Shown here in pieces: positions 43,293-51,997 of a stretch of DNA of 64,000 nucleotides. The stretch is from the NCBI RefSeq assembly GCF_014109765.1, contig NZ_CP059139.1, positions 4,586,501 to 4,650,500 of the forward strand, in the 5' to 3' direction. The notes under the pieces were generated by a model. It searched no databases. It saw nothing but the letters and a program-made list of their open reading frames with translations, and was not told the DNA's origin. Position 1 is the stretch's first letter; every line of letters begins with the position of its first letter. This stretch comes from Pseudomonas berkeleyensis (lineage in GTDB: Bacteria > Pseudomonadota > Gammaproteobacteria > Pseudomonadales > Pseudomonadaceae). The translations under genes were made by a program, and so were the position numbers.

Positions 43293-44234
43293 CTAGATCC
43301 ACCCGCCCCACTGCAGGATCAGCAGACCGATATTGGTGGTGACCACCGCCGCCAGCGTGGTGATCACAATGATCGCCGCCGCCAGCTCATGGTTGGCACC
43401 GACGGCACGCGCCATGACGAAGCTGGCCGCCGCCGTCGGGCTGGCGAAATAGAGGAAGAGAATCGCCAGGTCGGCATCACGAAAGCCCCACAACCAGGCA
43501 CCCAGCGTCGAGATCAACGGCAGCCAGACCATTTTCATCAGGCTGGAACCGACGGCGACGCCACTGCTGCGGCGCAACGAGTTGAGGCTGAGCGTACCGC
43601 CGATACAGATCAGCGCCAGCGGCAGGGTCATCTGCGCGAAATACTGCCCAGAGGTCATCAGCCAGGCCGGCAGCGGAATCTGCCAGTAGGCGAAGGGAAT
43701 CGCCGCCAGCACCCCGATGATCAGCGGGTTGGTCACGATGCTCTTGCTGATGGCCAGCACACCGGTCTTGGCACCCGGGCTGTAGATGGCCAGGACGATG
43801 GCCGAGAGCACGTTGTAGCAGAGGATCACCACGCCACCGAGCACCGCGCCCAGCGACAGGCCGTAATCGCCGTACATGCTGGTGGCCAGCGCCAGACCGA
43901 CGATACCGTTGTTACCGCGAAACGCGCCTTGGGTGTAGATACCTCGGTCGACGTGCGGCACTCGCCAGATCGCCCATGCCCAGGCGATGGCAAAGCACAC
44001 CAGCGTGGCGATCACGAAGAACAGCAGCAACTCGGGTTGCAGCGCCGTACTCAGGTCGGCCTTGACGATGCCGATGAACAGCAGGGTCGGCATGGTGCCG
44101 CGAAACACCAGACTGGAAGCGGTGTCGATGAAGGCGTTGTCGATCCAGTGCAGGCGCTTGAGCGCCACACCGAGAAACAGCATGGCGAATACGGGTGCAG
44201 TAATGGCGAGGGTTTGCTGGATGACGGCGAACAT
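43293..44234 (-). CDS. AEC-family transporter
   Basis: Membrane protein of about 313 residues of the auxin-efflux-carrier (AEC) family, with roughly ten hydrophobic segments. Family members export or import malate, malonate and other organic acids. FRGNNGIVGLALATSMYG near residue 108 is a typical AEC core motif. ATG 44234 chosen; a GTG one codon earlier is possible. Convergent with the preceding gene across a short repeat-like spacer. Confidence 0.88.
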   Translation of the reverse strand: MFAVIQQTLAITAPVFAMLFLGVALKRLHWIDNAFIDTASSLVFRGTMPTLLFIGIVKADLSTALQPELLLFFVIATLVCFAIAWAWAIWRVPHVDRGIYTQGAFRGNNGIVGLALATSMYGDYGLSLGAVLGGVVILCYNVLSAIVLAIYSPGAKTGVLAISKSIVTNPLIIGVLAAIPFAYWQIPLPAWLMTSGQYFAQMTLPLALICIGGTLSLNSLRRSSGVAVGSSLMKMVWLPLISTLGAWLWGFRDADLAILFLYFASPTAAASFVMARAVGANHELAAAIIVITTLAAVVTTNIGLLILQWGGWI

Positions 44235-44318
44235 CACGGCACCGAAAGGTCGTCTGACAACCTATGTTAGCCGGCTAAGCATTTTCCGGCTATGGGCAAT
44301 CACGCGCGATTCGAGGGT

Positions 44319-44495
44319 GTAGGGTGAACCGGGTCACCGGCCGCTCGTAGCGTAGCGAACAGTCCACCGAGTCTTCGTAGCCCAAATCACAGTTCTCCAG
44401 TGCAACACCGACGGCGTACTGCTTCGCGAGTACGCCCTACAGCGTGAGAACTCACGCAAGTAGGGTGAACCGAATCGCCGCCCGGTACGCCCTAC
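44319..44495. repeat. Cluster of short palindromes downstream of roxR
   Basis: The 281-base space between the AEC gene and roxR contains GTAGGGTGAACCGGGTCACCGG (from 44319) and the palindrome GGCGTACT-GCTTCGCG-AGTACGCC (44413-44436). It also contains GTAGGGTGAAC...GTACGCCCTAC (44460-44495). They share GTAGGG/CCCTAC ends with the other repeats here. A fragment of the middle unit recurs at 11074. No gene is visible in this space. Confidence 0.65.
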
Positions 44496-44515
44496 TTGTT
44501 GAGCAGTTAAAAGGC

Positions 44516-45076
44516 TCAGCGGCGAACCGGGCGCTTCTGCAACTTGCGCTGCAAGGTGCGGCGGTGCATGCCCAGGGCGCGGGCTGTCGCAGAGATATTA
44601 CCTTCGTGCTCGGCCAGAACCCGCTGAATATGCTCCCACTGCAGGCGATCCACCGACATCGGGTTTTCCGGCACCAGGCTATCCAGGTCGGCATGCTCGG
44701 AGAGCAACGCAGTCAGCACATCATCGGCATCGGCCGGTTTGCACAGGTAGTTGGCGGCCCCGCGCTTGATCGCCTCAACCGCAGTGGCGATGCTGGAATA
44801 ACCGGTAAGGAGCACCACTCGCATCTCGGCGTCCAACTCCAGCAGCTTGGGCAGTAGCACCAGGCCAGAGTCGCCCTCCATCTTCAGATCCACCACCGCG
44901 TAATCGGGCAGATCCTCCTTGGCCAGCGCCAGGCCTTCTTCGGCACTGGAGGCAGTGGACACGCGCAGACCACGGCGGCTCATGGCGCGAGCCATGACGC
45001 GGGTAAAGGTCGGGTCATCGTCCACCAGCAGCAGGTGGGGCTGCTCCTCGCCTTCGAACAGGGATTCTTCGCTCAT
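44516..45076 (-). CDS. roxR: Redox response regulator RoxR (RegA/PrrA/ActR family)
   Basis: Response regulator (186 residues) that controls respiratory oxidases and redox-linked genes under RoxS. The receiver domain has the phospho-acceptor Asp63 (YAVVDLKMEGDSG), the acid pocket LLVDDDPTF and the lysine in CKPADADDV. The Fis-type C-terminal helix-turn-helix (IQRVLAEHEGNISATARALGMHRRTLQRKLQKR) is characteristic of RegA-family regulators. It follows roxS by 15 bases. Confidence 0.95.
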   Translation of the reverse strand: MSEESLFEGEEQPHLLLVDDDPTFTRVMARAMSRRGLRVSTASSAEEGLALAKEDLPDYAVVDLKMEGDSGLVLLPKLLELDAEMRVVLLTGYSSIATAVEAIKRGAANYLCKPADADDVLTALLSEHADLDSLVPENPMSVDRLQWEHIQRVLAEHEGNISATARALGMHRRTLQRKLQKRPVRR

Positions 45077-45091
45077 GCTGGTTTTTCCTTC

Positions 45092-46345
45092 TCAGGCCAC
45101 GCCATAGGCTCGCGGCAACTTCAATTCGGTGAGGGTGCCGCCTTCTTCATGGTTATACAACTTAACCGTACCACCGGCGCGGGTCACGCTGGCCTGGCTG
45201 AGGAACAGCCCCAGGCCGAAACCCTTGCCCTTGGTGGTGAAGAACGGCCGGCCAAGCTGCTCAGCGATGGCCAGCGGCACGCCAGCGCCATGATCACGGA
45301 TACTCAGGCGCACCCACTGATGATCCCAGTCCAGACGAATGTCGAGCTTGTCCGGGCAGGCATCGGCAGCGTTGTTCAACAAGTTGAGCAGCGCCTGGGT
45401 GAGATCGGCGGGCGGCATCAGCTTGGGCGGCGTACCGCGCCCCAGGCACTGGTAGCGATAGCTGGCTTCGGGACGCATCAGGTGCCAGCGATTCAAGGTC
45501 GTTTCCAGCCATTCGACACAGGACTGTTCCACCACCGCCTGACGCCGATCGTTCTCGGCAGCACGCACCAGTTGCTGCAGGGTGTACTTGCACAGCTTGA
45601 CCTGCTCCTGCAGCAACGCCAGGTCGTCCTGCAGAGCCGGTTTGTCACTGTATTCCTGACGCAGCTCCTTGAGCAGCACGCTCATGGTCGCCAATGGCGT
45701 GCCAAGCTCATGGGCGGCGCCGGCAGCCTGGGTGGCCACGGCCAACAACTGCTGATCACGCAGGCTTTCCTCGCGACGCTCGGCGCGTAGCTCGTCCTGG
45801 CGGCGCAGCTCTTCGGCCATTTTGGCGACGAAGAAGGTGATCAACGACGCGGCCAGAGCGAAACTCAGCCACATGCCATAGACCAGCAAACTCTCGCGCG
45901 CGGCGGGCAGCTCCATCGGGTGCGTCCACACCAGCAGCAGGGTATAGCCAGTCAGTGCCATACCGGAGAGGACGATGGTGAACATCCACGGCAGGGTCGC
46001 CGCAGCGATGGTCAGCGGCACCAGATAGTAGGAAACGAAGGGGTTGGTCGAACCACCCGAGTAGTACAACAGCACGCTGTGGATGATCAGGTCGCAACCC
46101 AGTTGCACCGCGTACTCCACTTCGGTGACCGGCCATGGGCCACGCAGGCGCAACGCCGTGCCCAGGCACAACAGCAGGGAGATGCCGAGGGTGACCGATA
46201 ACTGCATCCAGGGCAGCGGCAATATGCCCGACTTGTAAGCGAGCCCCACCGAGCCAGCCTGGGCTGCCAGTACGAGAATACGAATCAGGGTGAGCCGCCA
46301 GAGATTCTGGCGACTGGCGGACAATAACTGCACGGGTTCGAGCAT
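45092..46345 (-). CDS. roxS: Redox sensor histidine kinase RoxS (RegB/PrrB family)
   Basis: Inner-membrane sensor kinase (417 residues) with about six N-terminal membrane segments. The RegB-type quinone-site motif GGSTNPF is at residues 97-103. His212 lies in the H-box AGAAHELGTPLATM, and Cys252 in QVKLCKYTL sits 40 residues after it, the same spacing as the redox-active His225/Cys265 of RegB. The ATP-binding boxes are LNLLNNAADA, IRDHGAGVP and GKGFGLGLFLSQA. Co-transcribed with roxR. Confidence 0.95.
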   Translation of the reverse strand: MLEPVQLLSASRQNLWRLTLIRILVLAAQAGSVGLAYKSGILPLPWMQLSVTLGISLLLCLGTALRLRGPWPVTEVEYAVQLGCDLIIHSVLLYYSGGSTNPFVSYYLVPLTIAAATLPWMFTIVLSGMALTGYTLLLVWTHPMELPAARESLLVYGMWLSFALAASLITFFVAKMAEELRRQDELRAERREESLRDQQLLAVATQAAGAAHELGTPLATMSVLLKELRQEYSDKPALQDDLALLQEQVKLCKYTLQQLVRAAENDRRQAVVEQSCVEWLETTLNRWHLMRPEASYRYQCLGRGTPPKLMPPADLTQALLNLLNNAADACPDKLDIRLDWDHQWVRLSIRDHGAGVPLAIAEQLGRPFFTTKGKGFGLGLFLSQASVTRAGGTVKLYNHEEGGTLTELKLPRAYGVA

Positions 46346-46542
46346 GAAGACTCCCTAGGCTGGAGGCGAGTATAACCAAGCAGAACGCGGCCTTCCGCCG
46401 CTGCGTCAACCGGACGCACAGCCGCATGACTAGAGTTTGTACGCCCGACCATAAAAAGATGAACCGCATTTAACCCGAATGGTCACTAGGCTTCGTCTAC
46501 CCTCGGGAAACGGCCACAAGGCCATCAGAAAAGGAACTGCAC

Positions 46543-47256
46543 ATGCGCACCATGCCCCGTATCGCCTCTGCCCTCGCCCTGACCATCGCCAGCCTGGCCA
46601 GCACTGGCCTGTTGGCGGACGACGCGCGCTACAACCAGATTGCCCTGCGCGCCGAGGTCAATCAGGAGGTCGCCCACGACCTGATGCATGTCACCCTCTA
46701 CACCGAATCGCAGAACAGCGATCCGGCCAAGCTGGCCGCGGAGATCACCAATACCCTGAACCAGACCCTGGAGCAGGCTCGTAAGGTGAATGGTGTGGCG
46801 GTCAAGCTGGGTAGCCGCAACAGCTACCCGGTGTATGACGACAAGGGTCAGAAGATCACTGCCTGGCGCGAGCGTGCCGAGGTGCGCCTGGAGAGTGCAG
46901 ACTTCGCCCGCCTGTCCACCCTGACCGGTGAACTGCTGCAGAAGATGAAGATGGGCGGTATGGATTTCAGCATCGCCGGCGACACCCGCAAGACCCGCGA
47001 AGACGCCATGCTCAAGGACGCCGTGAATGCCTTCAAGGCCCGCGCGCAACTGGCGACCGAAGCCCTGGGTGGCAAGGGCTACAAACTGGTCAGCCTGAGC
47101 CTGAACACCGGCGGTTTTCAGCCGCAGATGGCCATGCGCAACTTCGAGGCCAAAGGCATGGCGATGATGGATGCAGCGCCCACACCGGAAATCGAAGCCG
47201 GCACCAGCCAGGTCACGGTAAGCGCCGATGGCGTCATCGAAGTGCAAATGCCCTGA
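46543..47256 (+). CDS. Periplasmic SIMPL-domain protein (DUF541)
   Basis: A 237-residue secreted protein with a signal peptide (ALALTIASLASTGLLADDA, cleavage near residue 24) and one SIMPL/DUF541 domain. Related proteins (BP26, YggE) form ring-like oligomers; YggE has been linked to oxidative stress. The C-terminus VTVSADGVIEVQMP is a typical SIMPL strand. A terminator separates it from dppA1. Confidence 0.88.
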   Translation: MRTMPRIASALALTIASLASTGLLADDARYNQIALRAEVNQEVAHDLMHVTLYTESQNSDPAKLAAEITNTLNQTLEQARKVNGVAVKLGSRNSYPVYDDKGQKITAWRERAEVRLESADFARLSTLTGELLQKMKMGGMDFSIAGDTRKTREDAMLKDAVNAFKARAQLATEALGGKGYKLVSLSLNTGGFQPQMAMRNFEAKGMAMMDAAPTPEIEAGTSQVTVSADGVIEVQMP

Positions 47257-47278
47257 TTCACGCCCCGCAACAAAGCAG

Positions 47279-47306
47279 CGCCGTTGTCGACAGATAACGG
47301 CGTTTT
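47279..47306 (+). terminator. Terminator after the SIMPL gene
   Basis: CGCCGTT-GTCGACAGAT-AACGGCG followed by TTTT, 22 bases after the stop. A reasonable rho-independent terminator. Confidence 0.75.
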
Positions 47307-47423
47307 GCCATCTTTTCCCTGCATATTTTCATAAATGCGACAGCGGCTTACAACGCCGTAGCGCTAACCTTGTTTACCTCAAAAACGCGCTTGCCTCAGG
47401 CACATGCCCTGCATAGCTTGCCA

Positions 47424-47445
47424 GGAGGCTCCCATAAGGAGCTCC
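47424..47445 (+). promoter_or_regulatory. Leader hairpin upstream of dppA1
   Basis: GGAGGCTCC-CATAA-GGAGCTCC pairs into an 8-bp stem with one bulged G, 32 bases before the dppA1 start. It contains a GGAG that could decoy ribosomes or be a small-RNA target. The 172 bases between the SIMPL terminator and dppA1 show no gene. Confidence 0.4.
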
Positions 47446-47477
47446 TCGACAAAAAGCACAAAAATGAAGAGGTCATG

Positions 47478-49076
47478 ATGCGCAAGAACGCCCTTATCCA
47501 GGCTTTGCTTACCGCTGGGCTGATCGCCAGCGCTCCTCTCGCCAGCGCCGCCAACCTGGTGTTCTGTTCCGAAGGCAGCCCCGCCGGTTTCGACCCAGGC
47601 CTTTACACCACCGGTACCGATTTCGATGCCGCAGCGGAAACCATCTTCAACCGCCTGACCCAGTTCGAACGGGGCGGCACCAAGGTCGAGCCCGGCCTGG
47701 CCGAAAGCTGGGAGGTCTCCGACGATGGCCTCAGCTACACCTTCAAACTGCGACCGGGGGTGAAATTTCACACCACCGAGTACTTCAAGCCCAGCCGCGA
47801 GTTCAACGCCGATGACGTGCTGTTCACCTTCGAGCGCATGCTCGACAAGGATCACCCGTTCCGCAAGGCATACCCCACCGAGTTCCCCTACTTCACCGAC
47901 ATGGGCATGGACAGCAACATCGCCAAACTGGAGAAGCTGGGCGATCACAGCGTGCGCTTCACCCTCAACGAGGTGGACGCCGCCTTCGTGCAGAACCTGG
48001 CGATGAGCTTTGCCTCGATCCAGTCTGCCGAGTATGCCGACCAGTTGCTCAAGGCCGGCAAGGCCGCCGATATCAACCAGAAGCCCATCGGCACCGGCCC
48101 CTTCGTCTTCAGCCGCTACCAGAAGGACGCGGTGATTCGTTACAAGGGCAATACCGATTACTGGAAACCCGAGGACGTGAAGATCGACAACCTGATCTTC
48201 GCCATCAATACCGACGCCTCGGTGCGCATGCAGAAGCTGCGCGCGGGCGAATGCCACGTCACCCTGTTCCCGCGCCCGGCCGATATCGACGCGCTGCAGA
48301 AGGACGCCAAGCTACAGATGCCTGAGCAGGCCGGTTTCAACGTCGGCTACATCGCCTACAACGTCACTCACCCGCCGTTCGACAAACTGGAAGTGCGCCA
48401 GGCGCTGGACATGGCGGTGAACAAGCAGGCGATCCTCGATGCGGTGTATCAGAAGGCTGGCCAGTTGGCCGTAAACGGCATGCCGCCGACTCAATGGTCG
48501 TATAACCAGGACATCAAGGATCCGGCCTTCGACCCGGAGAAGGCCAAGGAATTGCTCAAGGCAGCCGGCGTCAAGGAAGGCACCGAGATCACGCTCTGGG
48601 CCATGCCGGTGCAGCGGCCGTACAACCCCAACGCCAAACTGATCGCCGAGATGCTGCAGGCCGACTGGGCCAAGATCGGCATCAAGGCCCGCATCGTCAG
48701 CTACGAATGGGGCGAGTACCTCAAGCGCGCCAAAGCCGGCGAACACGATGCCATGTTGATCGGCTGGAGCGGCGACAACGGCGACCCGGACAACTGGCTT
48801 GGCACCCTCTACGGCTGCGATGCGGTCGACGGCAACAACTTCTCCAAATGGTGCTACGAGGACTATGACAAGCTGGTCAAGGCCGCCAAGCGCACCACCG
48901 ATGTGGGCGAACGCACCGAGCTGTACAAGCAGGCACAGGTGATCCTCAAGCGCGAAGTGCCGATCACCCCGCTGGCACACTCCACCGTGTACCAGCCGAT
49001 GCGCAAGGAAGTGCAGGACTTCCGCATCAGTCCGTTCGCACTCAACTCCTTCTATGGTGTAGGAATAGCCAAGTGA
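47478..49076 (+). CDS. dppA1: Peptide ABC transporter periplasmic binding protein
   Basis: Family 5 solute-binding protein (532 residues) that delivers di- or tripeptides to DppBCDF. Signal peptide ALIQALLTAGLIASAPLASA (cleavage near residue 24), then the SBP_bac_5 domain: ETIFNRLTQFERG, YTFKLRPGVKFH, FNADDVLFTFERM and AYNVTHPPFDKLEVRQALDMAV. ATG 47478 is spaced better from GAAGAGG than ATG 47475. A second paralogue follows, as in the P. aeruginosa dppA1-dppA2 arrangement. Confidence 0.94.
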   Translation: MRKNALIQALLTAGLIASAPLASAANLVFCSEGSPAGFDPGLYTTGTDFDAAAETIFNRLTQFERGGTKVEPGLAESWEVSDDGLSYTFKLRPGVKFHTTEYFKPSREFNADDVLFTFERMLDKDHPFRKAYPTEFPYFTDMGMDSNIAKLEKLGDHSVRFTLNEVDAAFVQNLAMSFASIQSAEYADQLLKAGKAADINQKPIGTGPFVFSRYQKDAVIRYKGNTDYWKPEDVKIDNLIFAINTDASVRMQKLRAGECHVTLFPRPADIDALQKDAKLQMPEQAGFNVGYIAYNVTHPPFDKLEVRQALDMAVNKQAILDAVYQKAGQLAVNGMPPTQWSYNQDIKDPAFDPEKAKELLKAAGVKEGTEITLWAMPVQRPYNPNAKLIAEMLQADWAKIGIKARIVSYEWGEYLKRAKAGEHDAMLIGWSGDNGDPDNWLGTLYGCDAVDGNNFSKWCYEDYDKLVKAAKRTTDVGERTELYKQAQVILKREVPITPLAHSTVYQPMRKEVQDFRISPFALNSFYGVGIAK

Positions 49077-49081
49077 TGGCA

Positions 49082-49107
49082 GGCGGCGTGGCCCAGGGCA
49101 CGCCGCC
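49082..49107 (+). other. Hairpin between dppA1 and dppA2
   Basis: GGCGGCGTG-GCCCAGGG-CACGCCGCC is a perfect 9-bp stem starting six bases after the dppA1 stop. No T run. Such hairpins often protect the 3' end of the mRNA for an abundant binding protein. Confidence 0.6.
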
Positions 49108-49130
49108 TCTACCCTGGACAGGAGTTACCC

Positions 49131-50720
49131 ATGCCCTTTCTCCGAGGCGGCCTGTTGTTGGCCGCACTGCTCACCGTGCACGCGCAGGCCGCGAACAATC
49201 TGGTGGTCTGCACCGAGGCCAGTCCGGAAGGCTTCGACATCGTTCAGTACACGGCGGCGACCACGGCCGACGCCAGCGCCGAGACGCTGTTCGAACGCCT
49301 GGTGGACTTCGCCCCCGGCAGCACTCAGATCGTGCCCGCACTGGCAAAGAGCTGGGAAATCGCCGACGACGGCCTGAGCTACACCTTCACCCTGCGCCAG
49401 GGCGTGAAGTTCCACGCCAACAAGGGCTTCACTCCACGCAGAGAATTCAATGCCGACGATGTGCTGTGGAGCTTCCAGCGCCAGCTCGACCCGGCTCACC
49501 CCTGGCACAAACTGTCGCCGCGCGGCTTTCCCTATGCCGAGTCAATGGGCCTGGCGCAGTTGATCGAACGCGTGGAAAAACTCGACGAGCATCGCGTGCG
49601 CTTCGTTCTCAAACACCCCGAGGCGCCCTTCCTGGCCAACCTGGCCATGGGCTTCGCCTCGATTTATTCCGCCGAGTACGCCGATCACCTGCTTGCCGCG
49701 AACACGCCTGAACGATTGAATGCAGAGCCCATCGGCACCGGCCCCTTCGTCTTCGAACGCTACACCAAGGATGCCCAGGTACGCTTTCGCGGCAACCCCG
49801 ATTACTGGGGCGAGCCGCCTGCAATCGAGCGCCTGGTGCTGGCCATCACCCCCGAGCCCAACGTGCGCCAGCAACGCCTGAAGGCCGGCGACTGCCAGAT
49901 CAGCCTGTTCCCGCGTCCCGTGGACATTCCCGCCCTGAAGGCCGATACGAAGCTGCAGGTACTGGAGCTGGACTCGCTGCTGACCGCCTATATCGGCATC
50001 AACACCCGTCACCCACCGCTGGATGACGTGCGCGTGCGCCAGGCCCTGAACCTGGCGTTCGACAAGGCTGCCTACATTCGCGCGCAATACGGCGAAGGCA
50101 ACGCGACACCTGCCGTTGCGCCCTACCCGGCAACCTTGTGGGGGCATGACGACACGCTGAAGGACTGGCCTCACGACCCTGAGCGCGCCCGCCAGTTGCT
50201 GGCCGAGGCGGGCCATGGCGATGGTTTCAAGCTGTCGATCTGGACGCGCCCCGGCGGCGGCCCGACCAATCCCAACCCGGGTATCGGCGCACAGATGCTG
50301 CAGGCTGATCTCGCCGCCATCGGCATTCAAAGCGACATCCGCGTGTTCGAATGGGGCGAACTGATCAAGCGCGCCAAGAATGGCGAGCACGACCTGGTGT
50401 TCATGGGCTGGGCCGGCGACAACGGCGACCCGGATAATTTCCTCACCCCCAACCTGTCCTGCGCCGCCGCCAGAAGTGGCGAGAACCAGGCCGGCTGGTG
50501 CGATGAAAGCTTCGACAGGCTGATCACCCAGGCACGCCAGGAACCCGAGCAGGGCAAGCGCGCCGCGTTGTATCGTCAGGCCCTGGCGATCTTCCATGAG
50601 CAGGCTCCCTGGATCGCCTTGGCGCATCCGAAGCAGTTCGTCGCCCTGCGTAAAGGTGTGGAAGGCTTCGTCCTCAGTCCCATGGGCTCGAACAATTTCG
50701 CCAGGGTTAAAGTGCCATGA
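49131..50720 (+). CDS. dppA2: Second peptide ABC transporter binding protein
   Basis: Family 5 solute-binding protein (529 residues), a paralogue of the upstream dppA1 (shared AxNxxVVCTEASPEGFD, YTFTLRQGVKFH, FNADDVLWSFQRQ, GWAGDNGDPDNF). Signal peptide LLLAALLTVHAQAANN. Two binding proteins sharing one permease would widen peptide range. ACAGGAG lies before the start. Its stop overlaps an ATG (ATGA) that opens a 49-codon frame running to the dppB start. Confidence 0.94.
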   Translation: MPFLRGGLLLAALLTVHAQAANNLVVCTEASPEGFDIVQYTAATTADASAETLFERLVDFAPGSTQIVPALAKSWEIADDGLSYTFTLRQGVKFHANKGFTPRREFNADDVLWSFQRQLDPAHPWHKLSPRGFPYAESMGLAQLIERVEKLDEHRVRFVLKHPEAPFLANLAMGFASIYSAEYADHLLAANTPERLNAEPIGTGPFVFERYTKDAQVRFRGNPDYWGEPPAIERLVLAITPEPNVRQQRLKAGDCQISLFPRPVDIPALKADTKLQVLELDSLLTAYIGINTRHPPLDDVRVRQALNLAFDKAAYIRAQYGEGNATPAVAPYPATLWGHDDTLKDWPHDPERARQLLAEAGHGDGFKLSIWTRPGGGPTNPNPGIGAQMLQADLAAIGIQSDIRVFEWGELIKRAKNGEHDLVFMGWAGDNGDPDNFLTPNLSCAAARSGENQAGWCDESFDRLITQARQEPEQGKRAALYRQALAIFHEQAPWIALAHPKQFVALRKGVEGFVLSPMGSNNFARVKVP

Positions 50721-50866
50721 GTCGTCGTAGCCCGGATGCAATCCGGGACTTCTTTGCCACGCCCTTCAACCAATCCCCGGATTACATCCGGGCTACGCAA
50801 TCACTACAACAGCGCCAGGCCACGCAGTCCGGCGCCCGCTTCCAGCCATGGAGTAGAACCGCCTGA
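50717..50866 (+). CDS. Possible 49-codon linker ORF between dppA2 and dppB
   Basis: ATG 50717 overlaps the dppA2 stop as ATGA, and the frame's TGA (50864-50866) overlaps the dppB ATG as TGATG. The 49 codons cross a REP-like palindrome without a stop; the REP part reads RSPDAIR. The product is polar and Arg/Gln-rich, with no family. It may be an unselected frame or may keep translation coupled across the insertion. Confidence 0.3.
   Translation: MSRRSPDAIRDFFATPFNQSPDYIRATQSLQQRQATQSGARFQPWSRTA
50726..50797. repeat. REP-like palindrome between dppA2 and dppB
   Basis: Arms 50726-50747 (CGTAGCCCGGATGCAATCCGGG) and 50776-50797 match as inverted repeats with one mismatch and a 28-base centre. 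Related units lie at 42420 (inside a gene) and 61694 (degenerate). Confidence 0.85.
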
Positions 50867-51876
50867 TGCTGTCATTCATCGCCCGACGCCTGGGGCTGCT
50901 GATCCCCACCTTTTTCGGCGTCACGTTGCTAACCTTCTCGCTGATCCGCCTGATCCCCGGTGATCCGGTGGAGGTGATGATGGGCGAACGCCGCGTCGAC
51001 CCCGAACTGCATGCCCAGGCCATGGAGCGCCTGGGCCTGAACAAACCGCTGTACGCCCAGTACCTCGACTACATCGGCCAGCTCGCCACCGGCGACCTGG
51101 GCAAGTCTCTGCGTTCCAACGACGGCGTGTGGAGCGAGTTCATCACCCTGTTTCCGGCTACCGTCGAACTGGCCCTGGCTGCCCTGCTGTTCGCCGGTAC
51201 GCTGGGCGTCATCGCAGGCGTCATCGCCGCGCTCAAACGTGGTTCGCTGTTCGATCACGGGATAATGGGCATCTCGCTGACCGGCTATTCCATGCCGATT
51301 TTCTGGTGGGGCCTGCTGCTGATCATGTTCTTTTCCACCGGCCTGGGCTGGACACCGGTGTCCGGGCGCAATGACCTGCTCTTCGATATCCCGCCCGTCA
51401 CCGGCTTCATGCTCATCGATACCCTGCTCTCCGACGAGCCAGGCGCCTTCGTCGACGCCCTGCATCACCTGATCCTGCCGGCCATCGTGCTCGGCACCAT
51501 CCCCCTGGCAGTGATCGCACGCATGACCCGCTCGGCCATGCTCGAAGTGCTGCGCGAGGACTACATTCGCACCGCGCGGGCCAAGGGGCTGTCACCGGCA
51601 CGGGTGGTGTTCGTCCACGGCCTGCGCAACGCGCTAATCCCGGTACTGACCGTGTTCGGTCTGCAGATCGGCAGCCTGCTCGGCGGCGCCGTGCTGACCG
51701 AAACCATCTTCGCCTGGCCCGGCATCGGCAAGTGGCTGATCGAGGCCATCGGCGCCCGTGACTACCCGGTGGTGCAGAACGGCATCCTGCTGATCGCCTG
51801 CCTGGTGATCCTGGTCAACTTCATCGTGGACATTCTCTATGGCCTGGCCAACCCACGCATTCGCCACCAGCGCTAA
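50866..51876 (+). CDS. dppB: Peptide ABC transporter permease DppB
   Basis: Inner-membrane permease (336 residues) with about six membrane segments. It has the binding-protein-dependent transport motif EAA-like RTARAKGLSPARVVFVHGLRNALIPVLT near residue 235. The N-terminal MLSFIARRLGLLIPTFFGVTLLTFSLIRLIPGDP is typical of DppB/OppB. Pairs with DppC. Confidence 0.96.
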   Translation: MLSFIARRLGLLIPTFFGVTLLTFSLIRLIPGDPVEVMMGERRVDPELHAQAMERLGLNKPLYAQYLDYIGQLATGDLGKSLRSNDGVWSEFITLFPATVELALAALLFAGTLGVIAGVIAALKRGSLFDHGIMGISLTGYSMPIFWWGLLLIMFFSTGLGWTPVSGRNDLLFDIPPVTGFMLIDTLLSDEPGAFVDALHHLILPAIVLGTIPLAVIARMTRSAMLEVLREDYIRTARAKGLSPARVVFVHGLRNALIPVLTVFGLQIGSLLGGAVLTETIFAWPGIGKWLIEAIGARDYPVVQNGILLIACLVILVNFIVDILYGLANPRIRHQR

Positions 51877-51886
51877 GGAGAGCGAC

Positions 51887-51997
51887 ATGAACCACTCCGT
51901 AGGGTGTCGCGGGGCCGCCCAGGCCATGCGCACCACCATTGGCGACGAACGATCGGTGCGCACGGCGCACCCTACCCTGGAGGCGACATACCGATGA
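51887..51997 (+). CDS. Possible 36-codon linker ORF between dppB and dppC
   Basis: ATG 51887 has a GGAGAGC ribosome site directly after the dppB stop, and its frame stays open through the REP-like repeat to a TGA (51995-51997) that overlaps the dppC ATG as ATGA. The sequence around this ATG resembles that around the real dppC start (GGAGAGCGACAT versus GGAGGCGACAT, then ATGA.CCAC.TCC), as if the initiation site was duplicated on either side of the repeat. The peptide contains RTAHPT from the repeat. No known function. Confidence 0.3.
   Translation: MNHSVGCRGAAQAMRTTIGDERSVRTAHPTLEATYR
51899..51975. repeat. REP-like repeat between dppB and dppC
   Basis: Starts GTAGGGTGTCGCGGG and ends GTGCGCACGGCGCACCCTAC, with GTAGGGTG/GCACCCTAC outer arms. 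Closely related to 54915-54991 along its whole length. Confidence 0.8.

Noticed and set aside
49076..49711. A frame starting at the dppA1 stop (TGATG) that runs into dppA2
   Set aside because: It continues far into dppA2 in another frame instead of ending at its start, so it does not fit the linker pattern and looks like chance.
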